This document shows positions 9,725 to 20,997 of a stretch of 64,000 nucleotides of DNA, in pieces. The stretch lies in contig JAMWFC010000116.1 in NCBI GenBank assembly GCA_027475525.1, forward strand, positions 2,107,826 to 2,171,825, given 5' to 3'. The position numbers and the translations under genes were made by a program. Under the pieces are notes generated by a model that saw only the letters and a list, made by a program, of their open reading frames with translations, ran no database searches and had not been told where the DNA came from. The stretch's first letter is position 1. Each line of letters begins with the position of its first letter. This stretch comes from Macrolepiota albuminosa (taxonomy: Eukaryota > Basidiomycota > Agaricomycetes > Agaricales > Agaricaceae).

Positions 9725-12700
9725 TTGGCGACGATCACGGAGATGTAGCGCTAACGCTGGAATATGACCATTCAACTGGTCTTGTAACTGTTATGTCTAC
9801 TGCTTTTCTTGACCAAGACGTTTTAACTACTTTACCCACTATCGACGCAGAGCCTTCCCAGAAAAACCAAAACATTACCGACTCCTCTCTTGCCTACTTG
9901 TACCTTACCGCTTCCGAATCTTTTCAAAATATTGCGTCTACCGATACTTATCTCACTACCCTTCCCGGGGCCTCAGCTCCTGCCGTTCTCGGACTTGCCG
10001 CTCCTCAGGCTACAGTTCCCCTTTCCACATTTGTGTATAACCAAGCTAACGCTCCCAAAAGGAAAGGGGTACAAGTTAAAAAGAAATATAAGCCAGTTGC
10101 GCTTAAAACAAAACCCATCGCTACGCACTCTCCCGAGACGTTTAGAATCGAGCGCCAGATCATTGGCGACCCTCTTGCCGACATGCCAACTTTATCGCCG
10201 AATCCGCCACCCTTTCAGCCCACAGGACGTTTTACCACGGAGCGCCAGCAGCAGTTCGCCAAGGAGCACGACACAGGATTTTTGACCAAAGATGAGTTGA
10301 ACGTCCTTACCGATCTTGTCGCTAAGCAAGACAAAGCCTTCGCTTGGGAGGACTCAGAACGCGGCAGCCTACGTACAGACTTCTTCCCGCCTGTGGTGAT
10401 CCCGACCATCCCTCACGTGCCATGGACTGAGCACAATCGACCGTTACCGCCGGGAATCGAAGCCGAGGTCTGCCAAATCATTAGGACCAAGATACAGGCT
10501 GGCGTCTACGAGCCCTCAAATAGTTCTTACCGCTCCCGTTGGTTCTGCGTCCTCAAAAAGAACGGCAATCTACGCATAGTCCACAGTCTTGAACCACTGA
10601 ATAGAGTCACCATACGACACTCTGGCGTACCGCCTTTCCCTGATCACGTTGCCGAGTCCTTTGCCGGGCGCATTTGTGGCGCCACCCTTGATCTCTACGT
10701 TGGCTACGATGAACGCTTAATACACCCCTCTTCCCGGGATCTCACTACGTTTCAAACTCCGTTTGGCGCACTGCGCCTAGTCACCTTACCGATGGGCTGG
10801 ACAAACTCAGTCCCCATATTCCATGACGACATCACATTCATCCTCCAACCCGAGATACCGCATAACGTCCTAAGCTTTATTGATGACGTTGGCGTCAAAG
10901 GCCCCAAAGACTGGCGACTCGTAAACGGCTTACCGGCGACCCATCCCGAAAACTCCAACATTCGCTTAGCGCTATGGGAATTTTTCTTGCTGCTCAATCG
11001 AGTTCTCCAACGTATGAAGTATAGCGGTGGTACTTTTAGCAGCCACAAACTCCTCCTATGCGCGCCAAGGTTCAAAATACTCGGTCACATCTGCACTCCC
11101 GACGGTCGTGTTCCCGACGAGTCTCGCTTAGCACTCCTGGAGCGATGGGGTCCTTGCCGCGACTTATCTGAAGTTCGCGCCTTTCTTGGTACCGTTGGCG
11201 TTCTCAGGATCTTCGTCAAAAACTTTGCCCATCGCGCACATGCTCTTAACCGACTCACCCGCGCTAACGAGCCCTTCGAATTTGGGCCAGACCAGGTTAC
11301 CGCACAACGAGACTTAGTAAAAGCCCTACAAGACGCCAAGCCCCTAGTTCCAATCGACTATACTTCTGCCGACCCTGTTATCTTGGCGGTGGACACCTCG
11401 TACATTGCCGTTGGCTACTTCTTGTGCCAATGCCTTAGCGACAATCGGAAACAGCGACGCTACAACCGCTTTGGGTCTATTACGCTAAACGATCGAGAAT
11501 CTCGCTACAGTCAGCCTAAGCTAGAGCTCTATGGGCTTTTCAAAACCTTCCGGTCGCTAAAGATGTATTTGATTGGCGTGCGCAACCTTATTGTTGAAGT
11601 CGACGCTAGGTACATCAAAGGCATGCTGCAGAATCCCGACATCCAGCCATCCGCTAGCATGAACCGGTGGGTAGTCGCTATCCTCATGTTTCACTTTGAA
11701 CTGGTACACGTCAAGAGCTCTTTCCACGGACCAGATGGACTCTCTAGGCGACCACGGCAGCTTGGCGACCCGGCAGTGGATCCACAGGCTGATAGCGATT
11801 TCGAGGATTGGATCGACCGTTTACATGGTTTCGTGCACCTTATACAACAGCCAATACCCCTACTACGACGGCAACAGCCTACCAGCATCCTTCTACATCC
11901 CATTATCCCTTACCGCCCCGAGACCTTTAGCGCACCCCTCACATTCTACACGGCAAGCATCCTTGGACAAGACTTGCCTCCAGTAAAAGTCGTACAGGAA
12001 CCCCAGTCGCTAAGAGAAGACAGCAGAAACCTGACCTACGATGCCGTCCCCCGATCCGCCAAGGCAAAGGCGGAAGATAGTCGTCTGTTAGTAGTCGAGC
12101 AATGGATACAAGACCTTAAGCGACCCCCAGACCTTACCGACGAACAATACGCTACCTTTATCCGATATGCTACCCACTTCTTCTTTACCGACAACCGACT
12201 TTGGCGACAAAATCGAGATGGCGCTCACAAGTTGATCATCAAGCCAGATGGTCGCTTACGAGTCTTGCGCGCTATGCATGACGAGCTAGGACATAGAGGT
12301 CTGTACGCTACCCGAGCTTCTCTGTTAGAACGATTCTGGTGGCCACACGCTAGTGCCGACATCGCCTGGTACATCAGGACTTGCCACCTCTGCCAAATCC
12401 AACAGACACGCCAAGTGCTCATACCGCCAACCGTTGCAACGCCAGCTCCCCTCTTCAGCAAAATCTACGTCGATACCATGCACATGCCCAAATCTGGTCG
12501 CTATAAGTACATCATCCAAGGTCGTTGCTCGCTAATCCACTGGCCTGAGTTTCGCATGCTTCAAAGAGAAAATACCGAGGCGGTCGCCAAGTGGCTGTTT
12601 GAGGACGTCATCTGCCGTTGGGGAGCGCTAAGAGAAATCGTCACGGATAACGGTGCGCCCATCATCAAAGCGCTAACATACCTCGCCAAGAAATACAACA

Positions 12701-13446
12701 TTCACCACATTCGAGTATCTGGCTACAACAAGCGCGCCAATGGCCTGGTAGAGAGACCACACTTTGACGTTCGGCAAGCACTCTTCAAGGCAGTCGATGG
12801 CGACGAATCTCGTTGGAGCGAAGCGACCTATTCAGTGTTCTGGTCAGAAAGGGTTACTATTCGTAAGCGCATGGGTTGCTCTCCCTATTACGCGGCTACT
12901 GGCACCCATCCGTTACTCCCTGCCGACATTATAGAAGCGACCTATCTTCAGCCAGCACCCAACAGTATCTTAGCGACTACCGACCTTATCGCCAGACGAG
13001 CCATTGATCTCCAGCGAAGGAAAGAAGATTTGGAGCGACTTCACGAGGTAGTCTTTAGCGCCCGTCGCCAAGCAGCCCTACGATTCGAAACCGAGCATAG
13101 CGCCACTATCAAAGATTACAACTTCCCGAGAGGAGCGCTAGTGCTTATGCGCAACTCCAAAATTGAAACCTCATACAACAAGAAAATGCGCCCGCGCTAT
13201 CTTGGACCTTTGGTAGTTATCTCCCGTAACCGTGGAGGCGCTTACGTGCTCTGTGAACTAGATGGTTCAGTGCTACATCGACCTGTTGCCGCCTTTCGTC
13301 TATTGCCGTATCTCGCCAGAGAACACATTGACTTGCCGCTTGAAGCGCTAGATATCGACACCGCCAAGTTAAGAGAACTTGAGGAAACCGAACTATTGGA
13401 CGATGATGACTTGCCGACTTTAGTTGAAGAAGAAGAAAACGATTAG
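9652..13446 (+). CDS. pol: A1 pol: reverse transcriptase, RNase H, integrase
   Basis: Residues here are counted from 9697. The RT has LDLYVGYDE as the first catalytic-aspartate region and an FIDDV motif at D396-D397 (the YxDD equivalent). RNase H begins around D566 (LAVDTS). The integrase has a zinc-binding H861-x4-H866-x29-C896-x2-C899 and a catalytic triad D926, D984, E1019. A GPY/F-like module (RPRYLGPL..) and an acidic tail follow; I saw no chromodomain. The frame is open only from 9652 and is -1 relative to gag, with no ATG near its start. Expression as a Gag-Pol fusion by ribosomal frameshifting between 9652 and 9724 is therefore likely, though no textbook slippery heptamer is obvious. 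There are no stops or frameshifts. Confidence 0.93.
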   Translation, partial: APGVYRPARQRASPQVFSQTIEEVIGDDHGDVALTLEYDHSTGLVTVMSTAFLDQDVLTTLPTIDAEPSQKNQNITDSSLAYLYLTASESFQNIASTDTYLTTLPGASAPAVLGLAAPQATVPLSTFVYNQANAPKRKGVQVKKKYKPVALKTKPIATHSPETFRIERQIIGDPLADMPTLSPNPPPFQPTGRFTTERQQQFAKEHDTGFLTKDELNVLTDLVAKQDKAFAWEDSERGSLRTDFFPPVVIPTIPHVPWTEHNRPLPPGIEAEVCQIIRTKIQAGVYEPSNSSYRSRWFCVLKKNGNLRIVHSLEPLNRVTIRHSGVPPFPDHVAESFAGRICGATLDLYVGYDERLIHPSSRDLTTFQTPFGALRLVTLPMGWTNSVPIFHDDITFILQPEIPHNVLSFIDDVGVKGPKDWRLVNGLPATHPENSNIRLALWEFFLLLNRVLQRMKYSGGTFSSHKLLLCAPRFKILGHICTPDGRVPDESRLALLERWGPCRDLSEVRAFLGTVGVLRIFVKNFAHRAHALNRLTRANEPFEFGPDQVTAQRDLVKALQDAKPLVPIDYTSADPVILAVDTSYIAVGYFLCQCLSDNRKQRRYNRFGSITLNDRESRYSQPKLELYGLFKTFRSLKMYLIGVRNLIVEVDARYIKGMLQNPDIQPSASMNRWVVAILMFHFELVHVKSSFHGPDGLSRRPRQLGDPAVDPQADSDFEDWIDRLHGFVHLIQQPIPLLRRQQPTSILLHPIIPYRPETFSAPLTFYTASILGQDLPPVKVVQEPQSLREDSRNLTYDAVPRSAKAKAEDSRLLVVEQWIQDLKRPPDLTDEQYATFIRYATHFFFTDNRLWRQNRDGAHKLIIKPDGRLRVLRAMHDELGHRGLYATRASLLERFWWPHASADIAWYIRTCHLCQIQQTRQVLIPPTVATPAPLFSKIYVDTMHMPKSGRYKYIIQGRCSLIHWPEFRMLQRENTEAVAKWLFEDVICRWGALREIVTDNGAPIIKALTYLAKKYNIHHIRVSGYNKRANGLVERPHFDVRQALFKAVDGDESRWSEATYSVFWSERVTIRKRMGCSPYYAATGTHPLLPADIIEATYLQPAPNSILATTDLIARRAIDLQRRKEDLERLHEVVFSARRQAALRFETEHSATIKDYNFPRGALVLMRNSKIETSYNKKMRPRYLGPLVVISRNRGGAYVLCELDGSVLHRPVAAFRLLPYLAREHIDLPLEALDIDTAKLRELEETELLDDDDLPTLVEEEEND

Positions 13447-13869
13447 AAAAGAATATTATTGATAAGCTCCTTTTTCTATTACTTACTTTACTTATCTTTC
13501 TTGCCGTTACTTATTATACTATATTCAACAGACATTTCTTTACATAGTCAAGTCGCAGCGCTAGCGTATCGCCAACGCTTAGCGCCTTGCGCAACTCTCG
13601 CCAAGGGTTTTTCGCTATGATGATTTACTGAGCGTTTCCCTTTTCCTCAAAACTTGTCTAAGTCCCTCACCTACTACTCCTCTTGCTAATACCTACCTCA
13701 GAATACTTACCGCTTGCTTTCTCTTTGCTATACTTTCCTTGCTCTCTGCGGCTGCGCTAACTCAAATTACGGGACTTGTCCTTCCACTCGGCAAGAAGGC
13801 GGCAAGAAATATATTTACGAGTACAAAACAAAAACTAAATACACGACGGCCTATCTACCCTAAGGTCCG
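13447..13869. other. Spacer between convergent pol and antisense gene
   Basis: It is noncoding. It contains a block (about 13606-13644, including gatgatttactgagcgtttc) that is nearly the same in A2 (about 35868-35902) and in the diverged element B (27121-27160). It lies between two genes transcribed towards each other, so a shared 3'-end or termination signal is a plausible role, but this is inference. Confidence 0.55.
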
Positions 13870-16185
13870 TCAGTCTTCACGATCGGAAAGCGGCAAGGAG
13901 TCGTCGAATGGCAGAAGGTCGCCAACCTGGACCTGATTGAGGACTTGCCACTCTAGCGCCTCGTTGCAGTCGGCTTGGTATTCCTCCAGGGTCTCCATGC
14001 TACGGGTCAAGTTGGAGTACCTGAGTCGCGAAGCCATGATCTGTTGACGAGCGCGTTCGCGCTCGCGACCCAAAACCGCACGCATGCTTGCCGCACGAAC
14101 CCCCAGCCGCTCTATAACCTGAGGCGGGTAAAGGGCCACCACGGGATACACCAAGTCCTCCCCCAGCCACTCGTAAGAGTCGCCAGTGACTCGTGGCTGA
14201 GGCTGGGGGGTCCACGACGAGGGCCCACTCGAGCTCGTCCAGAGCTGTGTCGCCAAGTCGCCTTCACTTACCCAGGGGGCGGCAGGCTCCACCGTCGGCA
14301 ACTCCTGGGACTCGCCAGGACCGTCCCGCAAAGTCTCCTCCAACTCCCCCTCAGCATCCTCATTGCCGCCCTCTTCCTCCTCGCGGCTTGGCGACCCTTC
14401 CCTTTTCTCCTCCTCCCCGGCCAACTCCTGTGCGCCAGCGGGCTCCCCCATTACCACGTCACCCTCATCTCCTGGGGCGCCAGCAGTCGAAACATCGTGT
14501 GGCGCGTCTTCAGGCAAAGAGAGAGGGGACAGTAGGCGGCTGGGGCCAGCCTCACCGCTAACGGGAGGAAGACGGCTGGCGGCAAGAGCTTCTCCAAGCT
14601 CCCTCATCTCCGTGTCCTCAGCAATTGGAGAGGGGGAGGGCGACTCGATACGTACGCGCTTGGCCTTACCCTTGCCCTTGCTTGGGGAGGAGGCCTTGCG
14701 CTTTTCTTGGCGCTCGCCAGCGCCGCGCTGTCCGACCGATTCCGATTCATCTCCTTGGCGCGTCGGCAGCGCCAAGGAGGACTTGCTGATCTTCGCCGCT
14801 CTCCCAGCGGCAACCTCCCTACGTTCCCCCTCGACAAACTCCCTAGCCCGCTTGACCAAAACCGCCCGGGAAAAGGTCTTCTCGACAAAGGCATCAGGCG
14901 CCCCGCCACGCTCACGACTCTTGGCGCCGTCGATTGTGCAAGCACGCTTGAGAGTGCCGCAGCGGTAACAGGGTTGGGCGCCAGTGGGGAACCAGCAACT
15001 TTCTGGGTCGTTATCGGCCCAACATTTGTCACACTACTTTGCTTGAGAACAAAAAATCATACGAAAAGGCTAAGACAACTTACCGCTCCACGCGAATCTT
15101 TGAACTCCTGGCGCGTCGCCAGGGAAACCGTGCGCTTGTTCTTCATCTCGGGAATCTCCACTCCTCCCTCGATGCCCTCGTCCATCACTACATCTTCCCG
15201 GCGCGGCAAGAGCAGACCCTTCAACTCCTTGTCGTCGAAAGTAGTCTGACTAGGGAGCTGGGAGAGAGTCAGTAGAAGGTCGGCAAAGTGTCACGACGGC
15301 GTACCTCGTATTGAGGACCCTTCCCCTTGCGAGACTAGCGACAGTTACCACCGGTAAGAAGAAGCGCCAACGACAGCAGACTTACCTTTTTCTTCAAAGC
15401 CTTTCCAGGCTTTGAAGGCGAACCCTGTGTGCCTGCCGGCAGTGTGGGGCTCTGAACACTGCCGGCGCGAGACCCCTTGCTGGAACCCTCGGCAACGGAC
15501 TCCTTCTTCTGCTCCTTGGCAAGCTCTGCCCTCGCCACCGCCAAGGAGTGCGCGGCAGCGGCAGCGGCAGCCTCCTCCTGCTCTTGCTCGATCTGCAATC
15601 GAGCAAGAGGCTCCAGTACCTCTTGCTTGCTACGAGGGGATAGTTCAGTCCATAGCTAAGGAAGGAAAGGTCAGGAGATACTCACTCGGTTGCCGATGCG
15701 CTTACGGTCATCGGCAACGCGCCAGAAAGGATGTCCTCCAGCTCATCTTCGATGGTGGGGACAGGGGGAGGCATGCGCTTACGGTCATCGGCAACGCGCC
15801 AGAAAGGATGTCCTCCAGCTCATCTTCGATGGTGGGGACAGGGGGAGGCGCCTAGAGAGCAATCAGCTTAGCGACATGCCAGGCAAAAACAACAACTTAC
15901 AAAGCGGGAGAAGGGCGCTAACCACTCAGCACCACGATTGTCGACATACCGTGCGCGGCACCACTCCCGCACCTCGATCTCGCGGTCCCACCCAACGCCA
16001 AGGACTCTCACCTCATACCACCTCTCCAGCAACTTCATCACGCCAACCACCAAGTTTTGAGACGCCTCGGCGCCAACGCCCTCGATATGCCGAATGAAAC
16101 GGTTTGCCTTGGCGATGTAGGCGTATGCGGCTTCTTGAGCAGCTTGAGATGGGACGGGGGGCGGAGTTGGAATACGGAAGGACAT
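13870..16185 (-). CDS. Antisense spliced gene of A1, Zn2Cys6-like protein
   Basis: Six exons on the minus strand: 16185-15901, 15851-15783, 15655-15386, 15334-15305, 15257-15084, 15033-13870. They join in frame to a 663-residue protein. All five introns have GT-AG ends and phase 0. Four are 47-51 nt, and the second is 127 nt but 50 nt once the 77-bp assembly repeat is collapsed. Exon 1 gives a helical N-terminus with a VREWC..Y...GAEWLAPF motif. Exon 3 is an Ala/Glu/Lys-rich coiled-coil-like stretch. Exon 6 opens with a six-cysteine cluster (C-x2-C-x8-C-x8-C-x2-C-x6-C) near the fungal Zn2Cys6 pattern, then a basic and Pro/Glu-rich region and a conserved C-terminus (ALEW..GDLLP). A TATA-like site lies about 70 nt upstream near 16255. 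A nuclear, DNA-binding or regulatory role is inference; no known function is recognised. Confidence 0.75.
15696..15849. repeat. Exact 77-bp tandem duplication
   Basis: 15696-15772 is repeated exactly at 15773-15849. It falls across exon 2 and intron 2 of the antisense gene. It is one of thirteen duplications of the same length and is probably an assembly join. Confidence 0.95.
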
Positions 16186-16345
16186 ATTTTTATTGTTGAG
16201 CGCCAGAAAAAGATGGGGAGAAGAAACGAAGTCCAAATTCACGCGCCAGGACTATAAACAAAATTTCAAGAACGCACAGACCACCTGTCACAAAAGCGGT
16301 AACGGTAGCCTTATTTGGTGACTGAGGACAGTCAATTTTTCAGTT

Positions 16346-16354
16346 GGGGGGAGA
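16346..16354 (+). other. Polypurine tract of A1
   Basis: GGGGGGAGA directly precedes the 3' LTR, after a T-rich stretch (tcaatttttcag). It is the plus-strand primer site. The same sequence precedes the 3' LTRs of B (29952-29960) and A2 (38614-38622). A small palindrome, gactgaggacagtc, just upstream is also shared. Confidence 0.85.
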
Positions 16355-17302
16355 TGATAGGACCCTATACAGGTTAGGCGCATCAACGGCAGGCTCGGCA
16401 CCGGCTCCAGAAACCTTGCCGCACTCGTTCCGAACTTAGCGCACGCGTTCTACCTATTTTAAGCCATTTCTGACGGCCGCGCACGGCAAGAAGCAGATCC
16501 AATCAGTGATAGCGCCGATCGGCAGACAGAATGACAACTGACAGATGGCATCAGTCACTGACGACAGCGCTTAGCGAGAAGCTTGATGATCTATCAAAAA
16601 CTGATGGACAGCTTGGCGTTTGACCTTGGCGTCTGACACCGCTTAGCGTCTCGATTTGGCGCCTGACATCGCTTAGGTGCTCTGACGGACAGAAGGGTGA
16701 TGGAGTGATGGTTTAGCTTCGCGATCTGTCGCCTGGCGTCGCTAAGGCTCTTGAATGGACGGTAGGGATCTGAAACCGTTGGAGCTACCCCTTTGAAATT
16801 TTCCAGTTTACCGCACTCTGGCGTCATTAGCCACTGGCGACGGCGAACTCATTGTAGTATAAAAGTACTTACCGACTTGTACATAGAAAAAACAGACGAA
16901 TAGACCAGAGTTTCCCCCTTTACTTCAGTCTCCCTTACGGTCAAGAGCTCATTTACGCTACGGTCGGCAACGTCAAAACTCATCGGCAGTTGCAGACGCT
17001 CGCCAACACTCGACATACTCGCGCCTTGCAACTACGGCAGGCATTATCGACGCTTAGACTTCGCTAAGCATATCGTGCTCTTGCCGCTCACATTGCCGTG
17101 TTCACTTACCGCATTTCCTTAGGCGCTTTACCTTAGCGCTTGACACTTGCCGACCTCGTTACCGACTTTACCCTTTTTCACAGACGCGTTCTCTGGGACC
17201 TGCCCGGGACTCCTCACATTACTTTTAGCGCGCCCAACGCACACTCTTGGTACGGTAACACAATCGTTACATTTGTTACTGACCAAACCTTGGGCGCCAT
17301 CA
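16355..17302 (+). repeat. 3' LTR of A1
   Basis: 948 bp, matching the 5' LTR. It is followed by GCGC, the repeat of the last four bases before 6081. Confidence 0.95.
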
Positions 17303-18233
17303 GCGCTCTATGGCAAGACTTATCCATTCATCTCAATCACCAGTATCAGCCCCTCAGTGCCCTCCACTCAGTTACTTTGAAGACCAAGAAGGCCCAGAAC
17401 TCATAGCGCTAGCACAACGGCGGGAGGTGACTCTGACCAAACCCCGATCAGTACTGAAAGGAGTTAGCAACTGGCGCTGTCAATCACCGAGGCACCTCAA
17501 TCAGAAGTCTAAAGGAATCAATGACGACGAGACAGGATACACGCAGACCCAACATTTAAATCTATCAAAAGATGGTACAATGTTTAGCGCCGGAATTAGC
17601 ACTCACGGCATCTGTCGAGAATTCCCCGATCATACTCCGGGATGGCATGGCCAATTAAATTACATCAAAAAGTGAGCAAACTCGTACCACTTCTAAGTAG
17701 TTTTAGAGTCGCCGTTGGTCGCCGTCACCCATGTGCTGCAGGTCGCCGTTGACAGGTGGCCGTTAGCTACAGTCACGAAGAGAGGCGCTAATTAGTAGCG
17801 CCGTCAATGGACTTATTTTGGAAATACCGTAGCGCATAGTATAAAAACTAGCTACTTGCCATGTATATAACAACAAATCGTAACCTCTTGAGCACCCCGT
17901 TACACTTAGCATTCAAATCGTGCTAGCATTGCCTAACTTTGTCACCAAGCTCGGTGCTAGCTTTGTCTATCTCATCTTCGTCGTTTACAGTGCCACCTAC
18001 GGGCACGCTATGCTGCGCTATTCGTCTTATTTGCTATAACTTCTCCTAAACTACGACGCTTACCACTTGCTAGGTAGCACTCAAAGCGCTATCATCTAGC
18101 GCATCGCCCTATCACCTCTGCTTGAGCACACCGGGACCCTGCCAGGACTCCTCACAAACCCGTACACCAGGCGCTGGAGACGGCGTTGTACTGCATATAT
18201 GTCCAGCGCACCCAACCACAGTTGGCATCATCA
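17303..18233 (+). mobile_element. Solo LTR of family B, right part
   Basis: It continues the LTR begun at 5965 and aligns with 20632-21731 and 30078-31004. A TATA box (tataaaaac) is near 17839. It ends ttggcatcatca, followed by the ACGG target repeat. It has no internal coding region. Confidence 0.85.
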
Positions 18234-18503
18234 ACGGCAGGCATTTACAATGCTTAGACTTCGCTAAGCTTACCGTGCTCTTGCCGCTCACGTTGCCGTG
18301 TTACTTACCGCTTCTTTCATAGGCGCTTTATCTTAGCGCTTTACACTTGCCAACTTTCTTACTGACTTTTCCCTATTTTCACAGGTGCGTTCTCTGGGAC
18401 CTGCCTGGGACTCCTCACATCACTTATAGCGCGCCCAACGCAAGCAATTGGTATGGTAACATTATAACTATATTTGTTACTGACCAAACTTTGGGCGTCA
18501 TCA
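18234..18503 (+). repeat. 5' LTR of A2, second part
   Basis: It is the remainder of the LTR broken at 5964 and ends ttgggcgtcatca. The shared primer-binding site follows at 18507-18524. Confidence 0.86.
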
Positions 18504-18883
18504 AATTGGAGCCCACCGCGAGGGATCTCTAGGGCAGAATTCCACCAGAAACCTGTCTCCAGCATAGGCGCCGCCTACTAGAACAGTCAGCAGAAGGCAT
18601 AGCTCCTTCCCACCCATCAACTCCACAACCACCTGGTGCCTTACTGGGTCTCTCTCTTGCACAGGAACTACAGAACACCACTGTAGACGAATTTCCTGAT
18701 CTCTTCCCGCGTTCTCTCGAGTATAGCGCCGACGACTCCTTAGCGTCGCCCTTTGCCATACTGCAACCAGTCACCCCCATTACTCCATTAACGCCTCTTT
18801 CTCAACTCATTTCCCTTACCCCATCGCCAACCTCTAGAACTCCTTCTCCACAACCGCTAACCGAACTCAGTACCACCGTCGCC

Positions 18884-20511
18884 ATGGAACAACAAGTTCA
18901 GCGCATGCCGCCACGCAACCACTTCTCGGCACCAAAATGGGACGAGTCCAAGCCACGGGAGCTCTCCCAGTATTTCAAGGAATTAGAGTATTTATTCAGG
19001 GATTGTGGCATTACCGACCACACGCAGATGAAAGAGTACGCGGCAAGATACGTATCATATGACATGGCAGAGACGTGGACAGGCCTCACCGAGTTTGCTG
19101 CCTTTGTTCCTGCCGCCCCACCCGTTCCAGTCCAAGGCGCTTTGTATGAAGGCTGGAAGACGGCAGTGATTCAGTTGTACCCTGGCGCTGAAGAAGCTAC
19201 CCGATACTCGGTAAATGAGTTGCAGAAACTAGTACAGGAATCATTCAACAGCGGCACATCGTCTCTTAGCGCATTCTCCACATATTACCGCAAATTCCAG
19301 AAGATCGCTAGGTGGTTGGTACAAAACGGCAAGCTCTATATTAACAAGGAGCGTCGCCTGTTCCAACAAGGCATCCCGACTTTGCTTTGGACTCGTATTG
19401 CTCGTCGCCTAGAGATAGTTCATCAGGCCCATCATCCAGACGAGCCCTATAACGTTGCCGACGTCTTTGAAGCCGGTAAATGGGTTCTCAAGGGAACGGA
19501 CACTGGCGTTGGTATACCACGCGCTAGGACGAGCCCACCCTCTGAGCGAACTAATGGTATCATTCCCATCCCGCCTCCTGTTGCCGACTTTGTTAAGAAA
19601 GAGGATCTCAACGCTGCCGTTACCGCTGCTGTCGCTTCCGCCATGACTCGTATCGAAACTATGATTATCACCAATCTCGCTAACCGACCCGCTAATGTAC
19701 CCCCGTCTGGCCCTTGCCACTTCTGTGGGGAAATTGGCCATACTATGACTAGAGGACGCTGCGTAACTTTAGAAAACTACATTCGGCAAGGAAGGATTCG
19801 GCGGGCTATCGATGGCAAGATAGTCCTCACCACTGGCGCCACCATCCCCAACTACCCAGACAAGAAGTCCTTCCAGGAACGAGTTGATGAATGGCATAGG
19901 CGCAACCCAAGACAAATCGTCACCGGCACACTTTCTGGCAACGCCAACCCTGACCCTGAACAGGCGACCCAACAGCAAATGATCCACGAGGTCTTACACT
20001 TCGATAGCGTTGGCGACCATCCTACTTTCTCATGGGAAGAACGTATCACCAAGCTCCAACAGGAGTTGGATTTGCTTAAAAATCAGGTCTTTGATGGGGT
20101 TGAAGTTAAGCAGCCTAAACAACCTCTTAAAGGATACAAGCCAATGCCTCCCGCTAGCAAGTTACCAACTTCTACTCCTGCCGCAACCCCAGCTACCACT
20201 CCAGAACCCTCATCGACCACCGCCGCTCCTGAACCGCCTTTGCCGCCTTTACATCCCTACTCAGGGATTCCCGACCATTATCATGCTCCTGCACAACGAA
20301 ACTTTGCCGCTCCCGAGAAGCGTCCTGAAGGTGGTTACCAACCTACCGCGCCAATTTTTGACATAGAGAAATCAAACCATGTTTTTAACCGCATCATGAA
20401 AACCGCCGTCACCTTGTCAGTAGAAGAACTTTGCAGTATTGCTCCCAACGTTCGCAACCAAGTCAAGACGGCAGTTACTCCTCGACGACCCTTGGCGACA
20501 ACTGTTGCCGA
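18884..20511 (+). pseudogene. gag: A2 gag, 5' part (split by element B)
   Basis: About 543 codons closely matching A1 gag from its ATG through the capsid and the zinc knuckle (C-x2-C-x4-H-x6-C) to the sequence just before the protease. It is cut at 20511 by the insertion of element B. The frame resumes at 31005 after the CCGA target duplication (20508-20511 and 31005-31008). The first part is open, so the split rather than point decay is what disables it. Confidence 0.9.
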
Positions 20512-20843
20512 TGATAGGCTTCTACTCGGACTGAGCGCATCAAGGGACATTATAGGCCGACCAACACTTGACACACTAGAGACTCTAGCGACCAGCATTG
20601 GGTATAGAGCAGCCCTAGCGTGGGCGCTCTATGGCAAGACTTATCCATTCATCTCAATCACCAGTATCAGCCCCTCAGCGCCCTCCACTCAGTTACTTTG
20701 AAGACCAAGAAGGCCCAGAACTCATAGCGCTAGCACAACGGCGGGAGGTGACTCTGACCAAACCCCGATCAGTACTGAAAGGAGTTAGCAATTGGCGCTG
20801 TCAATCACCGAGGCACCTCAATCAGAAGTCTAAAAGAATCAAT

Positions 20844-20997
20844 GACGACGAGACAGGATACATGCAGACCCGACATTTAAATCTATCAAAAGATGGTACA
20901 ATGTTTAGCGCCGGAATTAGGACGACGAGACAGGATACATGCAGACCCGACATTTAAATCTATCAAAAGATGGTACAATGTTTAGCGCCGGAATTAG
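20844..20997. repeat. Exact 77-bp tandem duplication in LTR B
   Basis: 20844-20920 is repeated at 20921-20997. It is single copy in the 3' LTR (about 30292) and in the solo LTR (about 17522). Confidence 0.95.

Larger units (their letters stand above)
6081..17302 (+). mobile_element. Gypsy element A1, intact and apparently young
   Basis: This is an 11,222-bp Ty3/gypsy retrotransposon with two 948-bp LTRs that look identical wherever I compared them. It has uninterrupted gag and pol frames, a primer-binding site after the 5' LTR, a polypurine tract before the 3' LTR and the target duplication GCGC on both sides. The empty target (gggcgctctatggc) is visible in the other B LTRs near 20626 and 30073. 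Domain order is capsid, zinc knuckle, protease, RT, RNase H, integrase. A spliced antisense gene fills the space between pol and the 3' LTR. It is the innermost and therefore youngest layer here. Confidence 0.95.

Noticed and set aside
14363..14968. Plus-strand frame of about 200 residues in A1
   Set aside because: It is the complement of the antisense gene's Pro/Glu-rich exon. The minus-strand frame continues through phase-0 introns and is conserved in A2 and B.
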